Numbered from the stretch's first letter, positions 33,598 to 42,397 are shown. The stretch: DNA of 64,000 bases from Streptomyces xanthochromogenes (GCF_014650455.1 NZ_BMUZ01000001.1:62001-126000), one strand, 5' to 3'. Numbers and translations are program-made. The notes: generated by a model not told the origin, from the letters alone.

Positions 33598-34342
33598 GCG
33601 ATCACTCCAGGGTCGGGATGGCCGGTGGCTGGGTCCCCGGGCGGCACAGGGGGGTCGGCCCGGGCGCGGGCGTGCCGAGAGACGGGGGCGAGGGCGGGGG
33701 CGGGAAGGGTGCGGCCGCCGGAGCGGATCGCGCGGGCCGGGTGAGGTCACGGTCGGCAGCGAAGCGCTGTGGCGGATGGGTTCGGCAGGCGGGGTGCTCG
33801 CGTCCGGTACGCGGCTTGCGGCCGTCCGGGGCCGGGGGCGCTCGGGGTGCCGGGCGATGCGGGCGCCCTCGGCACGGTCCTGCGCCGACCGGTTCTCGGC
33901 TGGCATTGCGAGGGCAAATAGGCGCGGGGCGACCGGAGTTGGCGAGATCGGCGCATCGTCGCGCCGGCCGGTCAACCGGTGGAGCGCATACGTCTCCACG
34001 AAGACTGAGCCGGGGTTGCCACCTCCTTGGACCCGGTGCCGCTCATGAGCCGAGGACACCTGCACCGATCTTGCGTACCTCCAAGGTGGACTAGACCAAC
34101 TTCCGGTGTCAAGCCCCAAGTTGACGGGGTGCGCGGCACAAAAGGGGTGAGTTCACGCACCGGACACGCAGGGGATACGTACTGTCAAGTAGACGTCGAG
34201 AGGACCCAGTTGAGAGCCCTCCGAGCGGGTCAAGCGGAGTTCCCGCCTCCGGCGTCCGGCGCAGATCGGCCCTCGCGGACATCGGAAATCGGCCCGTTCG
34301 TACACCTTCTCCACGCGGCCTTGGCGATACCCGCACATGCAA
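33598..34342. other. Long intergenic region upstream of the dioxygenase operon
   Basis: No gene is supported in these 745 bp; the available reading frames are Arg/Gly-rich and lack domains. The region contains TTGACA and a dre-like palindrome near 34.1 kb, implying a leader of several hundred bases if that is the operon promoter. Confidence 0.6.
34085..34112 (-). promoter_or_regulatory. Promoter with dre-like site for the dioxygenase operon
   Basis: On the minus strand TTGACA (34112-34107) is followed after 6 nt by a dre-like palindrome whose plus-strand form is GGTGGACTAGACCAAC (34085-34100, 11 of 16 consensus matches). dasA has the same layout, TTGACA then a dre after 5 nt. The site would cover the spacer and -10. 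Confidence 0.6.
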
Positions 34343-34384
34343 ACGTGGCGGGGTGACGGCCCGCCGGCCGTCACCCCGCCACGT
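34343..34384 (-). terminator. Terminator of the das/GH3 operon
   Basis: A perfect 18-bp stem (ACGTGGCGGGGTGACGGC and its complement) with a 6-nt loop lies 15 bp beyond the GH3 stop. Confidence 0.88.
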
Positions 34385-34399
34385 GATCGGTGGGATGCG

Positions 34400-35923
34400 T
34401 CAGACTCCCGCGATGACCTCCGCCGCCGCCCGTCCGCACACCCGCGCCGCGCCGTGCGTGGCAATGTGCAGAGCGCCGCGCGGGGTCGCACGCGGCACGC
34501 CCATCTCGACCACGACGGTGTCCGGGCGCGCGGCGAGCAGCGCGTCCAGGGCCGCCGCCATCCACGGGTGGCGGTGCTCGTCGCGGACCACCGCGACGAT
34601 GCGGCGCGCCCCCGCGGCCGCGAGCACGTCGGCCGCGGTGGCGTCCGTGCCGTAGGTGCCGCTCTCGGTGCCGGGCAGCAGCCCGTCGAGTTCGGCGCCG
34701 ATGCTCCAGGGGGTCTCGCTGCTCACCGCGATGTTCATGACGGGCGTGAACGTGGCCACGTAGGGAGCCTGCGCCAGCGGGCTCCACGACGGCGACGCGG
34801 TGACCTTGGCCGCCCGGCGCGCGGCCACCAGGCCGATGTCGGTGGCGATGCCGGTGCCGGGCGCGGTCCCCTCCTGCACCGCCGCGCCCGGCGCCGTCAC
34901 GTCCCCCCTGACCCGCTGGGCCCACGCGGCGAGCGCACGGACCCGTGCGGCAGCGTCGGCCAGGCGTTCCTCGGCCAGCTCGCCTTCCCGTACCGCCGTG
35001 ACCAGCGCGTCGCGCAGCCGCAGTACGGTGCCCTCGTCGCACAGGCCGCCGCCGACGCACAGCGCGTCGGCGCCCGCCGCGATCGCGAGGACCGAGCCCC
35101 GCTCGATGCCGACCGTCCCGGCGATGGCCTGCATTTCCACCGCGTCCGAGACGATCAGCCCGTCGTAGCCGAGCTCCTCGCGCAGCAGTCCGGTGAGGAT
35201 GCGCGGGCTGAGCGTGGCGGGACGGGCGGGGTCGAGCGCGGGAAGAAGGATATGCGCACTCATGACCGACTTGGAACCCGCGGCGATCGCGGCGCGGAAA
35301 GGCACCAGCTCACGGGCGTGCAGCGTGTCGAGGTCGACGTCGATGCGGGGCATCGCGTGGTGCGAGTCGACGTTGGTGTCGCCGTGGCCGGGGAAGTGCT
35401 TGGTGCAGGCGGCGACGCCGGACGCCTGGAGGCCCTCGATGTAGGCGGCCGTGTGCCGGGCCACCAGGCCGGTGTCGGCCCCGAAGGCCCGCACGCCGAT
35501 GATCGGGTTGTCCGGGTTGGAGTTCACGTCCGCGGACGGCGCCCAGTTCAGGTTGACGCCGCACTCGGCGAGCCGGCGGCCCAGTTCACGGGCCACCTCG
35601 CGGGTCAGGTCCAGGTCGTCGACCGCGCCGAGCGCCAGGTTGCCGGGGAAGGAGGAGCCGGTGCGCACCTCTATGCGGGTGACGTCACCGCCCTCCTCGT
35701 CGATGGCCACCAGGAGGTCGTCCCGCTCGGCCCTCAACTGGGCGGTCAGCGCCGCCACTTGGGGGGCCGAGACGATGTTGCGGCCGAACAGGCCGACGGA
35801 GGCCAGGCCTTCGCCGATGCGGCGCAGCAGCCAGTCCGGCGCGGTGGTGCCGACGAACCCGGGCTGGAGCACGGCGAGGGCGTCGCGGGTCAGAGTGTCG
35901 GAACCCGTGGTCATAGTCGTCAT
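34400..35923 (-). CDS. GH3-family beta-N-acetylhexosaminidase (NagZ-like)
   Basis: This 507-residue enzyme has no signal peptide, so it acts in the cytosol on imported chitobiose or muropeptide sugars. The GH3 barrel carries the NagZ-type loop KHFPGHGDTNVDSHH (175-189, with the catalytic His) and the nucleophile Asp260 in LIVSDAVEMQ. The last 170 residues form a further domain absent from short NagZ. It starts 9 bp after dasC, so it belongs to the das transporter operon and would split the N,N'-diacetylchitobiose taken up by DasABC. ATG 35923 or ATG 35914. Confidence 0.92.
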   Translation of the reverse strand: MTTMTTGSDTLTRDALAVLQPGFVGTTAPDWLLRRIGEGLASVGLFGRNIVSAPQVAALTAQLRAERDDLLVAIDEEGGDVTRIEVRTGSSFPGNLALGAVDDLDLTREVARELGRRLAECGVNLNWAPSADVNSNPDNPIIGVRAFGADTGLVARHTAAYIEGLQASGVAACTKHFPGHGDTNVDSHHAMPRIDVDLDTLHARELVPFRAAIAAGSKSVMSAHILLPALDPARPATLSPRILTGLLREELGYDGLIVSDAVEMQAIAGTVGIERGSVLAIAAGADALCVGGGLCDEGTVLRLRDALVTAVREGELAEERLADAAARVRALAAWAQRVRGDVTAPGAAVQEGTAPGTGIATDIGLVAARRAAKVTASPSWSPLAQAPYVATFTPVMNIAVSSETPWSIGAELDGLLPGTESGTYGTDATAADVLAAAGARRIVAVVRDEHRHPWMAAALDALLAARPDTVVVEMGVPRATPRGALHIATHGAARVCGRAAAEVIAGV

Positions 35924-35932
35924 GGGGCGGGG

Positions 35933-36802
35933 TTATCCCTTCACTGCGCCGGCCGTCAGACCCGCGGCCATCTTGCGCTGGACGAGGAGGAAGAGAATCA
36001 CGATGGGGACGGCCATCATGGTCGATCCGGCCATCATCGGGGCGTACTCGGTGCCGTGCTGGGTGGTGAAGTTGGAGAGCCACACGGTTGCCGTCTGATG
36101 ATTCTGGCTCATCAGCATGAGGGCGTAGAGGTACTCGTTCCAGGCCTGGATGAAACCGTAGACCGAGGTGGCCACCATGCCGGGGGCGAGCAGCGGGAAG
36201 ACCACGCGGATGAAGGCGCCGGTGCGGGTGCAGCCGTCGACCATGGCCGCCTCCTCCAGCTCCTTCGGGACGTTGACGATGAAACCGCGCAGCGTCCACA
36301 CCGTGAAGGGGAGGATGAAGGTCAGGTACGTGATGATCAGGCCCGAGAGCTTGTCGTACTGACCGAGGTCGTTGAGCAGCAGGAAGACCGGGATGATCAT
36401 GGCGACCAGCGGCACCATCTGGACCGCGAGGATGCCGATGATGACGATCTTGCGGCCGCGGAAGGCGAACCGGGAGATGGCGAGGGCCGCGAGCAGGCCG
36501 ACCGCGATGCCGATCAGGACCACGACGACCGAGACGATCACGGACCGGCCGATCGATCCCCAGAAGTCGCCGATCTGCAGCGCCCGCTTGAAGTTGTCGA
36601 GCGTGACGTTCGTGGGGAACAGGTGCGGGTCGGGGTCGATCGCGTCCTTGGCGGGCTTGAACGCGGTGTTCAGCATCCAGTAGACCGGGAAGCCCGCGGT
36701 GACGAAGACGAGCAGGCCGAGCAGGTTCCAGCCGAGCTTGGTCTTCTTGCGGGCGGGCTTGGCACGCAGCGCGGCGGGCGCCGTAGCGGTCGAGGCAGCC
36801 AT
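35933..36802 (-). CDS. dasC: Chitobiose ABC transporter permease DasC
   Basis: This 289-residue inner-membrane permease of the MalG class has six hydrophobic segments and the EAA loop VPKELEEAAMVDGCTRTGAF, with FIQAWNEYLYALML near the end. With DasB it forms the channel for N,N'-diacetylchitobiose/chitooligosaccharides delivered by DasA. ATG 36802 has GGAG at good spacing. It lies 29 bp after dasB and 9 bp before the GH3 gene. The ATPase is not encoded here; in S. coelicolor the general ATPase MsiK serves this transporter. Confidence 0.93.
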   Translation of the reverse strand: MAASTATAPAALRAKPARKKTKLGWNLLGLLVFVTAGFPVYWMLNTAFKPAKDAIDPDPHLFPTNVTLDNFKRALQIGDFWGSIGRSVIVSVVVVLIGIAVGLLAALAISRFAFRGRKIVIIGILAVQMVPLVAMIIPVFLLLNDLGQYDKLSGLIITYLTFILPFTVWTLRGFIVNVPKELEEAAMVDGCTRTGAFIRVVFPLLAPGMVATSVYGFIQAWNEYLYALMLMSQNHQTATVWLSNFTTQHGTEYAPMMAGSTMMAVPIVILFLLVQRKMAAGLTAGAVKG

Positions 36803-36831
36803 CGTTACTCCGTCCTGTCCGTTCGCGATGC

Positions 36832-37830
36832 TCACTCGACGTCCCCGATCTTGAGCATCTGGCGCATGTACACCGCGATCACACCGAGCAGCAGGAGCAC
36901 GGTGAGCAGGGCGATCGCGGAGCCCTGCGAGTAGTCGTTGACGACGAAGGCCTTGTCGTACGAGTACGTGGTGAGGAGCTGGTACTCCGGCTCGGGGTGG
37001 CCGCCGCGCATCACGAAGACCTGCGGGAAGACTCCCATGTCCCAGATCACCGAGAGCGTCGCGAGCATCACGATGATGGGCTTGAGGATCGGCAGCGTGA
37101 CGTGCCGGAACACGCCCCAGGAGCCGGCGCCGTCGAGCCGCGCGGCCTCTTCCAGTTCCTTGGGGACCTGGGTGAGTCCGGCGCTCAGGGTGATGACCAC
37201 GAACGGCACCGCGCCCCAGACCACGAGCAGCATGATCACGGCGAGGCCCTGGGTGCTGCTGATGAACCAGTTGTGTCCGGTGACGTCGACCCCGGGCAGC
37301 TGGCTGAGCAGCCAGTTCAGCACGCCGTAGTCGCTGTCGAACATCCACTTGAAGATGGTGATCGCGACGACGATGGGCATGCCCCAACTCGCCACCAGGG
37401 CAATGTTGATGAGGGTCTTGACCCAGCCCGACACCCGCTGGAGCAGCAGGGCTATGAGCATGCCGATGACCATGGTCAGGACGACCGCGGTGGCGGCGAA
37501 GACGATGGTGCGTACGACGACGTGCCAGAACTCGCTGTCGCCGAGGACGTTGGTGAAGTTGTCGAGGCCGACCGACTCCGCGGCCTGGAAGCCCCACAGC
37601 TGCGGCTGCCCGAACTTCTCGAAGGACAGGGTGACGAGCCGTACCAGCGGATATCCGAGGACGATCGCGAGGACGATCAGGCAGGGCGCCAGCAGTGCCC
37701 AGGGCACCGCCGCTCCCCCGCCCGTGCCGCGCTTCTTCCCCGGCTTGCCGGGATGACCGGATCCAGCACCCGGTAGTGGGTCGCGCCGCGCCGGCGGCAC
37801 CTTGGCGGTGGTTGTCTCTGCGGCACTCAT
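36832..37830 (-). CDS. dasB: Chitobiose ABC transporter permease DasB
   Basis: This 332-residue MalF-class permease has a basic, Gly/Pro-rich cytosolic N-terminus of about 40 residues, six hydrophobic helices and the EAA loop VPKELEEAARLDGAGSWGVF. It pairs with DasC. It is separated from dasA by 75 bp containing a strong hairpin, which would give more dasA than dasBC transcript. ATG 37830-37828. The assignment rests on the das gene order and the adjacent dasR. Confidence 0.93.
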   Translation of the reverse strand: MSAAETTTAKVPPARRDPLPGAGSGHPGKPGKKRGTGGGAAVPWALLAPCLIVLAIVLGYPLVRLVTLSFEKFGQPQLWGFQAAESVGLDNFTNVLGDSEFWHVVVRTIVFAATAVVLTMVIGMLIALLLQRVSGWVKTLINIALVASWGMPIVVAITIFKWMFDSDYGVLNWLLSQLPGVDVTGHNWFISSTQGLAVIMLLVVWGAVPFVVITLSAGLTQVPKELEEAARLDGAGSWGVFRHVTLPILKPIIVMLATLSVIWDMGVFPQVFVMRGGHPEPEYQLLTTYSYDKAFVVNDYSQGSAIALLTVLLLLGVIAVYMRQMLKIGDVE

Positions 37831-37866
37831 CGCGCGCTCCTGGTGATCCCTCTCTGGAACTGGCCA

Positions 37867-37899
37867 GGCAGGGCCCCGTCACCGTGACGGGGCCCTGCC
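37867..37899 (-). terminator. Hairpin between dasA and dasB (attenuator)
   Basis: A perfect 15-bp stem (GGCAGGGCCCCGTCA / TGACGGGGCCCTGCC) with a CCG loop starts 7 bp after the dasA stop. It probably ends most transcripts or stabilises dasA mRNA while allowing some read-through. Confidence 0.85.
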
Positions 37900-37905
37900 C
37901 AAAGG

Positions 37906-39186
37906 TCACTTGGTGTTGATGACCTTGTCGATCGCGGCGTCCGCGTCCTTCGCGGCGGCCTCGACCGTCTTCTTACCGGTGCCGATGGCCTGCAGCATGT
38001 CCTGGAGGGTCTTGGCCTTCTCGACCTGGCCCCAGCCCGGCGCCATCGGGACGAACCAGCTGGACTCGGCCGCGGTGGCCGGGACGGCCGTCTTCGGGTC
38101 GGCCTTCAGCGGTGCGAGGTCCGTCTTGTTGTTGGGCAGGTTGCCCTTGGCGACCAGGCCCTTCTGGCCCTGGGTGCCGGTGAACGCGTTGATCCACTCG
38201 GCCGCGAGCGCCTGCGCCTTGGACTTGACCGGGACCGCGAGGTCCGAGCCGCCGAGGAAGACCGGCATGGCCTTGCCGGACGGGGCCGGCATCACGAAGG
38301 ACTCGATCTTGTCGGCGAGCTTGCCGACCTTGTCGTTCTCCGGCAGGGCGGCGTTGGCGCCCTCCCAGGCCGGGCTGAAGACGAGGGCCGACTTGCCCTG
38401 GCCGTAGACGATCGGGCGGTCCGCCTCGTCCTTGGTCTTGTCGCCCTTCATGTACTTGTCGACGACGTTCTTGAACTCGGTGAGGCCCTTGATGGACTCC
38501 GGCGAGGACAGGTTGGCCTTGAACTTGTCGCCGTCCTGCTTGGCGATGGAGCCGCCGGCGTCGTAGACGAAGGACATGGCCGCGTACCAGTCACGGGTGG
38601 GCTGGTACCAGGCGCTGAACTTGTCGCCCTGCTTGGCCTGGATCTTGTCCAGGTCGGCGGTCAGCTCGGTGTAGGTCTTCGGCGTCGCGGTGATGCCCGA
38701 GTCCGCGGCGATGTCCTTGCGCCAGGTCGCCGTGCGGCCACCGGCGTAGTAGGGGACACCGTAGGTCTTGCCGTTGTACGTGACCGATGCCTTGAGGCCG
38801 TCGAGCCAGGCGGCGGAGTTGTCGAACTTCGACGGGTCCACCTCGGCGAAGGCGCCCTTGACCGAGTAGGCGAGCATCTCGGTGTTGCCCATCTCCACGA
38901 CGTCCGGCGCCTTGTCGGTGGCGAGGACGGCGTCGAGCTTGGCGTTCTTGTCCGGCCAGCCGTAGTACTCGTGGTTGATCTTCAGGCCCGGGTGCTTGGC
39001 GACGATCGCGTCGTCCGCCGCCTTCACCAGCTCGGGCCAGTTCTTCTGGGCGTCGACCGTGAGCCAGACCGTCAGCTCCTTGGCGTCGCCCCCCGCGGCG
39101 CCGTCCTTCTTGTCACTGCCGCCACATGCCGCGGCACCGATCATGATGCCCGCGACGCCGATCGCCGCGATGAGCTTGCGCTTCAC
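37906..39186 (-). CDS. dasA: Chitobiose-binding lipoprotein DasA
   Basis: This 426-residue extracellular solute-binding protein of the carbohydrate (family 1) type has a basic start VKRKLIAAIG, a hydrophobic core and the lipobox GAAAC at about residues 18-22, so it is lipid-anchored. Family features include DVVEMGNTEMLAYSVKGAF, YGVPYYAGGRTATWRKDI and LVFSPAWEGANAAL. It captures N,N'-diacetylchitobiose for DasBC. It starts at GTG 39186 with GAGGAG; an upstream in-frame GTG would add 17 residues before the signal peptide. Two dre-like palindromes lie upstream. Confidence 0.94.
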   Translation of the reverse strand: MKRKLIAAIGVAGIMIGAAACGGSDKKDGAAGGDAKELTVWLTVDAQKNWPELVKAADDAIVAKHPGLKINHEYYGWPDKNAKLDAVLATDKAPDVVEMGNTEMLAYSVKGAFAEVDPSKFDNSAAWLDGLKASVTYNGKTYGVPYYAGGRTATWRKDIAADSGITATPKTYTELTADLDKIQAKQGDKFSAWYQPTRDWYAAMSFVYDAGGSIAKQDGDKFKANLSSPESIKGLTEFKNVVDKYMKGDKTKDEADRPIVYGQGKSALVFSPAWEGANAALPENDKVGKLADKIESFVMPAPSGKAMPVFLGGSDLAVPVKSKAQALAAEWINAFTGTQGQKGLVAKGNLPNNKTDLAPLKADPKTAVPATAAESSWFVPMAPGWGQVEKAKTLQDMLQAIGTGKKTVEAAAKDADAAIDKVINTK

Positions 39187-39275
39187 GCCACTCTCCTCAG
39201 GGATGACTGAAACCCCCCGCCCACCGCGATGCCACATACGACGAGTACTGCCCGTGGGGCTGGGATCTGGTCTTT

Positions 39276-39291
39276 AATGGTTTAGACCAGT
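39276..39291. promoter_or_regulatory. dre site 1 of dasA
   Basis: AATGGTTTAGACCAGT matches 14 of 16 positions of the DasR consensus and lies 90 bp before the dasA start. Confidence 0.85.
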
Positions 39292-39299
39292 ACCGGGAG

Positions 39300-39326
39300 C
39301 TTGGCCTAGACCTATTGGGGTGTCAA
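39300..39326 (-). promoter_or_regulatory. dasA promoter with overlapping dre site 2
   Basis: On the minus strand TTGACA (39326-39321) and CAAGCT (39303-39298) are 17 nt apart. CTTGGCCTAGACCTAT (39300-39315, plus strand) covers the spacer and -10, so DasR binding would block polymerase. Confidence 0.7.
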
Positions 39327-39455
39327 GAGTCGATAAGAACGCTGAGACCGTCCGTTATCGGACCGACACCTCACCGCCCCGGACGCCCCTCAACTCCGCC
39401 CCCACGCGCCCGATCACTCCCACCTCGGGCTGCCCCGCAGGGCCGGCTGGGCTTT

Positions 39456-39471
39456 AATGGTTTAGACCAAC
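39456..39471. promoter_or_regulatory. dre site of dasR
   Basis: AATGGTTTAGACCAAC shares its first 14 bases with dasA dre site 1 and lies 180 bp before the dasR start, consistent with autoregulation. Confidence 0.75.
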
Positions 39472-39650
39472 TTGCACACTTCCCCGCACGTCCGCCGCGC
39501 GGCGGTGTATAAGAAGGGCTTGTCGATCGCGTTCCCGGACCGACACCCTGACGGAGGGCGACGACCCGTGACCGGTCCGTGCCACCATGTGAGCCGCGAC
39601 AGACGGAGGAGCCGGTGACGGCAGCAGCGCAGCACTCGGGAAGGCAGACC

Positions 39651-40415
39651 ATGGCCGCCGACGCGGGCGGGAGCGAGACGGAGGCGGGCGCCGGCGCCCG
39701 GACCGCTCGCGTGCCCAAGTACTACCGCCTCAAGCGCCACTTGCTGGAGATGACGGAAACCCTGCCGCCCGGCACCCCGGTGCCGCCCGAGCGGACGCTG
39801 GCCGCCGAGTTCGACACCTCGCGCACCACCGTGCGCCAGGCCCTGCAGGAACTGGTCGTCGAGGGCCGCCTCGAACGCATCCAGGGCAAGGGCACCTTCG
39901 TCGCCAAGCCCAAGGTCTCCCAGCCGCTCCAACTCTCCTCGTACACCGAGGACATGAGGGCCCAGGGCCTTGAGCCGACCTCCCAGCTCCTGGACATCGG
40001 ATACGTCACCGCCGACGACACCCTCGCCGGGCTGCTCGACATCGGCGCGGGCGGCCGGGTGCTGCGCATCGAGCGGCTGCGGCTGGCGAGCGGCGAGCCG
40101 ATGGCCATCGAGACCACGCACCTGTCCGCCAAGCGCTTCCCGGCGCTGCGCCGCTCCCTGGTGAAGTACACCTCTCTCTACACCGCGCTCGCCGAGGTGT
40201 ACGGGGTGCACCTCGCGGAGGCCGAGGAGACCATCGAGACCTCGCTCGCCACCCCGCGCGAGGCCGGCCTGCTCGGCACCGACGTGGGCCTGCCGATGCT
40301 GATGCTGTCGCGGCACTCGCTCGACGGCCAGGGCGAGCCGGTGGAGTGGGTGCGCTCGGTCTACCGGGGCGACCGGTACAAGTTCGTGGCCCGCCTCAAG
40401 CGCCCGACCGACTGA
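39651..40415 (+). CDS. dasR: GntR/HutC-family global regulator DasR
   Basis: This 254-residue regulator of aminosugar metabolism, development and antibiotic production has an N-terminal winged helix ([57 protein letters not shown]) followed by a UTRA effector domain that binds glucosamine-6-phosphate. The HTH is nearly identical to S. coelicolor DasR as I remember it. ATG 39651 gives 254 residues, the size of that protein, with GGAAGG upstream; GTG 39615 behind GGAGGA is an alternative. It binds dre sites at dasA, nagB and itself. Confidence 0.97.
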   Translation: MAADAGGSETEAGAGARTARVPKYYRLKRHLLEMTETLPPGTPVPPERTLAAEFDTSRTTVRQALQELVVEGRLERIQGKGTFVAKPKVSQPLQLSSYTEDMRAQGLEPTSQLLDIGYVTADDTLAGLLDIGAGGRVLRIERLRLASGEPMAIETTHLSAKRFPALRRSLVKYTSLYTALAEVYGVHLAEAEETIETSLATPREAGLLGTDVGLPMLMLSRHSLDGQGEPVEWVRSVYRGDRYKFVARLKRPTD

Positions 40416-40735
40416 GCGAACGCGCCAGGAACCACCGGAAACGGCCACGCCCATCGGGGCGTGGCCGTTCGGCGTTTCGGAACCCTCGGCTCCAACTCAA
40501 GCCGGACTCCGGCACGTTGTGCCTGGCAGCAAGGTGCCGCGTGGACAGAACCCCTGCTGAGCCCGGGGGCCGCGGCGCCGGACGGGGCGGACCGTGCTGG
40601 CACCGTCCTGCCGGGCGGTTGTGGCCACCCGCTTTCCGATGACACCCGGGCCGGCGTCGGCCAGTCTTGATCTCGCCAAAGGAAATCCGATCCGCACAAA
40701 CTCCTGACGAATCCCCTCACCAAAAGGTGGTCCTC
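40416..40735. other. Intergenic region after dasR
   Basis: This 320-bp region contains the dasR terminator and presumably the promoter of the small ORF at 40736. No dre-like palindrome or gene was found. Confidence 0.5.
40440..40469 (+). terminator. dasR terminator
   Basis: ACGGCCACGCCC and GGGCGTGGCCGT form a perfect 12-bp stem with an ATCG loop; A40440 and T40469 add one pair. It starts 24 bp after the stop. Confidence 0.85.
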
Positions 40736-40918
40736 ATGCGCGCCAGATTCCGTTCGATCGCGGCCCTGCTCCTTCCGGTCGCCGCCTCGGTCGCTTTCGT
40801 ACTGACCGCACAGGGAAACACCTCGGCACCGGCCCACCAGATCGCCGACCCCGCCACCACCACCGCCCCCGCGCCCGTCCCGTCCGGTGACTCCGGCGAC
40901 GGATTCTCCTGGGGCTGA
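40736..40918 (+). CDS. Small secreted peptide, unknown function
   Basis: This 60-residue protein has a clear signal-peptide form: basic start MRARFRSIAALLLPVAASVA, a hydrophobic core, then a short Ser/Thr/Pro/Ala-rich mature part ending SGDSGDGFSWG. Cleavage near Ala-Gln-Gly would leave about 35 residues. ATG 40736 follows AAGGTGG; the open frame extends 23 codons upstream but without a better ribosome site. It is the first gene before the glycosyltransferase operon. No family recognised. Confidence 0.65.
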   Translation: MRARFRSIAALLLPVAASVAFVLTAQGNTSAPAHQIADPATTTAPAPVPSGDSGDGFSWG

Positions 40919-40942
40919 CCCATCTACCTCGTCGGCATTTCG

Positions 40943-41203
40943 ATGACCGCCGCTGCCGGGGACGACGCGGAACCCCCGACGAAGTCACAGGTGATCGAAA
41001 CGCTCCGGCGCATCGGCGCGCCCCGTGGCCACGAGGGGCCGGCCCGCGCGCTGATCATCGGGCAGTCGATCCGGCTGGCCCTCTACCTCACGGGTCCGGA
41101 CGAGAGCGAGGCCGTGAGCCGCGCCCTGGACATCTGCGCACGACTGCTCGACGCGTCGCCGGAGTTCGCCCGCTTCCACATCACGGACTTCAGGCTCCTC
41201 TGA
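40943..41203 (+). CDS. Small hypothetical protein
   Basis: This 86-residue soluble, helical protein contains PTKSQVIETLRRIGAPRGHE and ALIIGQSIRLALYLTGPDES. No recognised domain, no signal peptide, and no clear ribosome-binding site before ATG 40943. It is 24 bp after the secreted-peptide gene and about 100 bp before the first glycosyltransferase, so it may belong to that operon. Coding status is supported only by composition and position. Confidence 0.5.
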   Translation: MTAAAGDDAEPPTKSQVIETLRRIGAPRGHEGPARALIIGQSIRLALYLTGPDESEAVSRALDICARLLDASPEFARFHITDFRLL

Positions 41204-41300
41204 CACTTCTGACGCCTCCGACACCGCCGAAATCGCCGGCGCTCCGGAAAACAGGCGTCCCCGTACTTCCGCACCCCCGTACTCCGGAAATGGAATCGCC

Positions 41301-42320
41301 ATGCCCAGGGCCCGCCCGAGCGTGTCCGTCATCATCCCCAATTTCAATTACGAGAAGACCCTGCGGGCCTGTCTGGAATCGGTGTTCGCCCAGACCTGCG
41401 CGCCGCTCGACGTCATCGTCGTCGACGACGCGAGCACCGACCGGTCACGCGACATCGCACGGGAATTCCCCTGCGTGCTCATCGCGAGCCCGCGCAACGG
41501 GGGCGTGTCCGCCGCCCGCAACCTCGGTGCGGCGGCCGCCCGTGGCGAGGTCCTGTTCTTCCTCGACTCCGACACCGCGCTCGCCCCGGACGCCCTGGCG
41601 AACGCCGTCGACCAGCTCCTGGACGACCCCGGGCTCGGCTGTGTGCACGGGGTGCTCGACCCCGAACCGCTCTTCGACGACGGCCCCGTCGAGCGCTACC
41701 ACGCCCTGCACGCCCACTTCTGGCGCCGCCGCGGCGCCGGTGAGGTGCGCACCGCGTTCTTCGCGCTCGGCGCGATCTGGAAGCACGTCTTCGAGGAGAT
41801 CGGCCCGTTCGACGAGAACCTGCGCGATTCGGAGGACGTCGAGTACAGCGGCCGGCTCGTCGAGAAGTACCGCATCCGGATGTCGGAGACCGTCACCGGG
41901 CGGCACGACGACGTCGACCGGCTCGGGCCCATGCTGACCGAGCAGTACCGCCGCTCCCAGCTCCTGGTCGCGGCCGTCGGCCAGATGCGGGCGGGCGGGC
42001 TCAGCGCCAACCGGCCGCTCGGCGTGCTCGCCGCGGCCCTCGCGCCGCCCACGCTGCTGCTCGGCCTCCTGTCGCCGTGGCTGCTGCTCGTGCCCGCCCT
42101 GTGCGTCCTGCTCTTCGCCTGCGCCGACCCGGGACTCAGCCGGTTCGTGCTGCGCACCAAGGGACCCGGGTTCCTCCTGTGGTTCACCGGCGTCCACTTC
42201 GTGCTGCACCTGGCCCTGGTGCTCGGTGCGGCCCGCGGGGTCGTGCGCTGGCTCACCGAACCGGACTTCGGGCCCACCCTGCGCCGCCGCGCCCCGGCCC
42301 CCGCCACCGGCCGCAGGTGA
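41301..42320 (+). CDS. GT2 glycosyltransferase with C-terminal membrane helices (first paralogue)
   Basis: This 339-residue protein has an N-terminal GT-A domain: VSVIIPNFNYEKTLRACLES, VIVVDDASTDRS, GVSAARNLGAAAA and the metal-binding LDSDT. A hydrophobic C-terminal third with about three helices anchors it. It should transfer a sugar from a nucleotide or polyprenyl-phosphate donor at the inner membrane face. It is a paralogue of the protein at 46882-47952, with the same two-part layout. First large gene of a dense rightward operon. Acceptor unknown. Confidence 0.88.
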   Translation: MPRARPSVSVIIPNFNYEKTLRACLESVFAQTCAPLDVIVVDDASTDRSRDIAREFPCVLIASPRNGGVSAARNLGAAAARGEVLFFLDSDTALAPDALANAVDQLLDDPGLGCVHGVLDPEPLFDDGPVERYHALHAHFWRRRGAGEVRTAFFALGAIWKHVFEEIGPFDENLRDSEDVEYSGRLVEKYRIRMSETVTGRHDDVDRLGPMLTEQYRRSQLLVAAVGQMRAGGLSANRPLGVLAAALAPPTLLLGLLSPWLLLVPALCVLLFACADPGLSRFVLRTKGPGFLLWFTGVHFVLHLALVLGAARGVVRWLTEPDFGPTLRRRAPAPATGRR

Positions 42321-42397
42321 GCAACCGCCCCGCGCGCCACGTTCGCCTCCCCACCCGGTGTCCCCCGCCACCGCCCGTCAGCAACTGGAGCCTGTCC

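Larger units (their letters stand above)
39187..39650. other. dasA-dasR divergent regulatory region
   Basis: This 464-bp region has no gene. It contains three dre-like sites: two for dasA (39276 and 39300) and one for dasR (39456). Confidence 0.8.

Noticed and set aside
33561..34356. Rightward ORFs in the region upstream of the dioxygenase operon
   Set aside because: Arg/Gly-biased translations, no ribosome sites and no domains; the region behaves as a regulatory intergenic segment.
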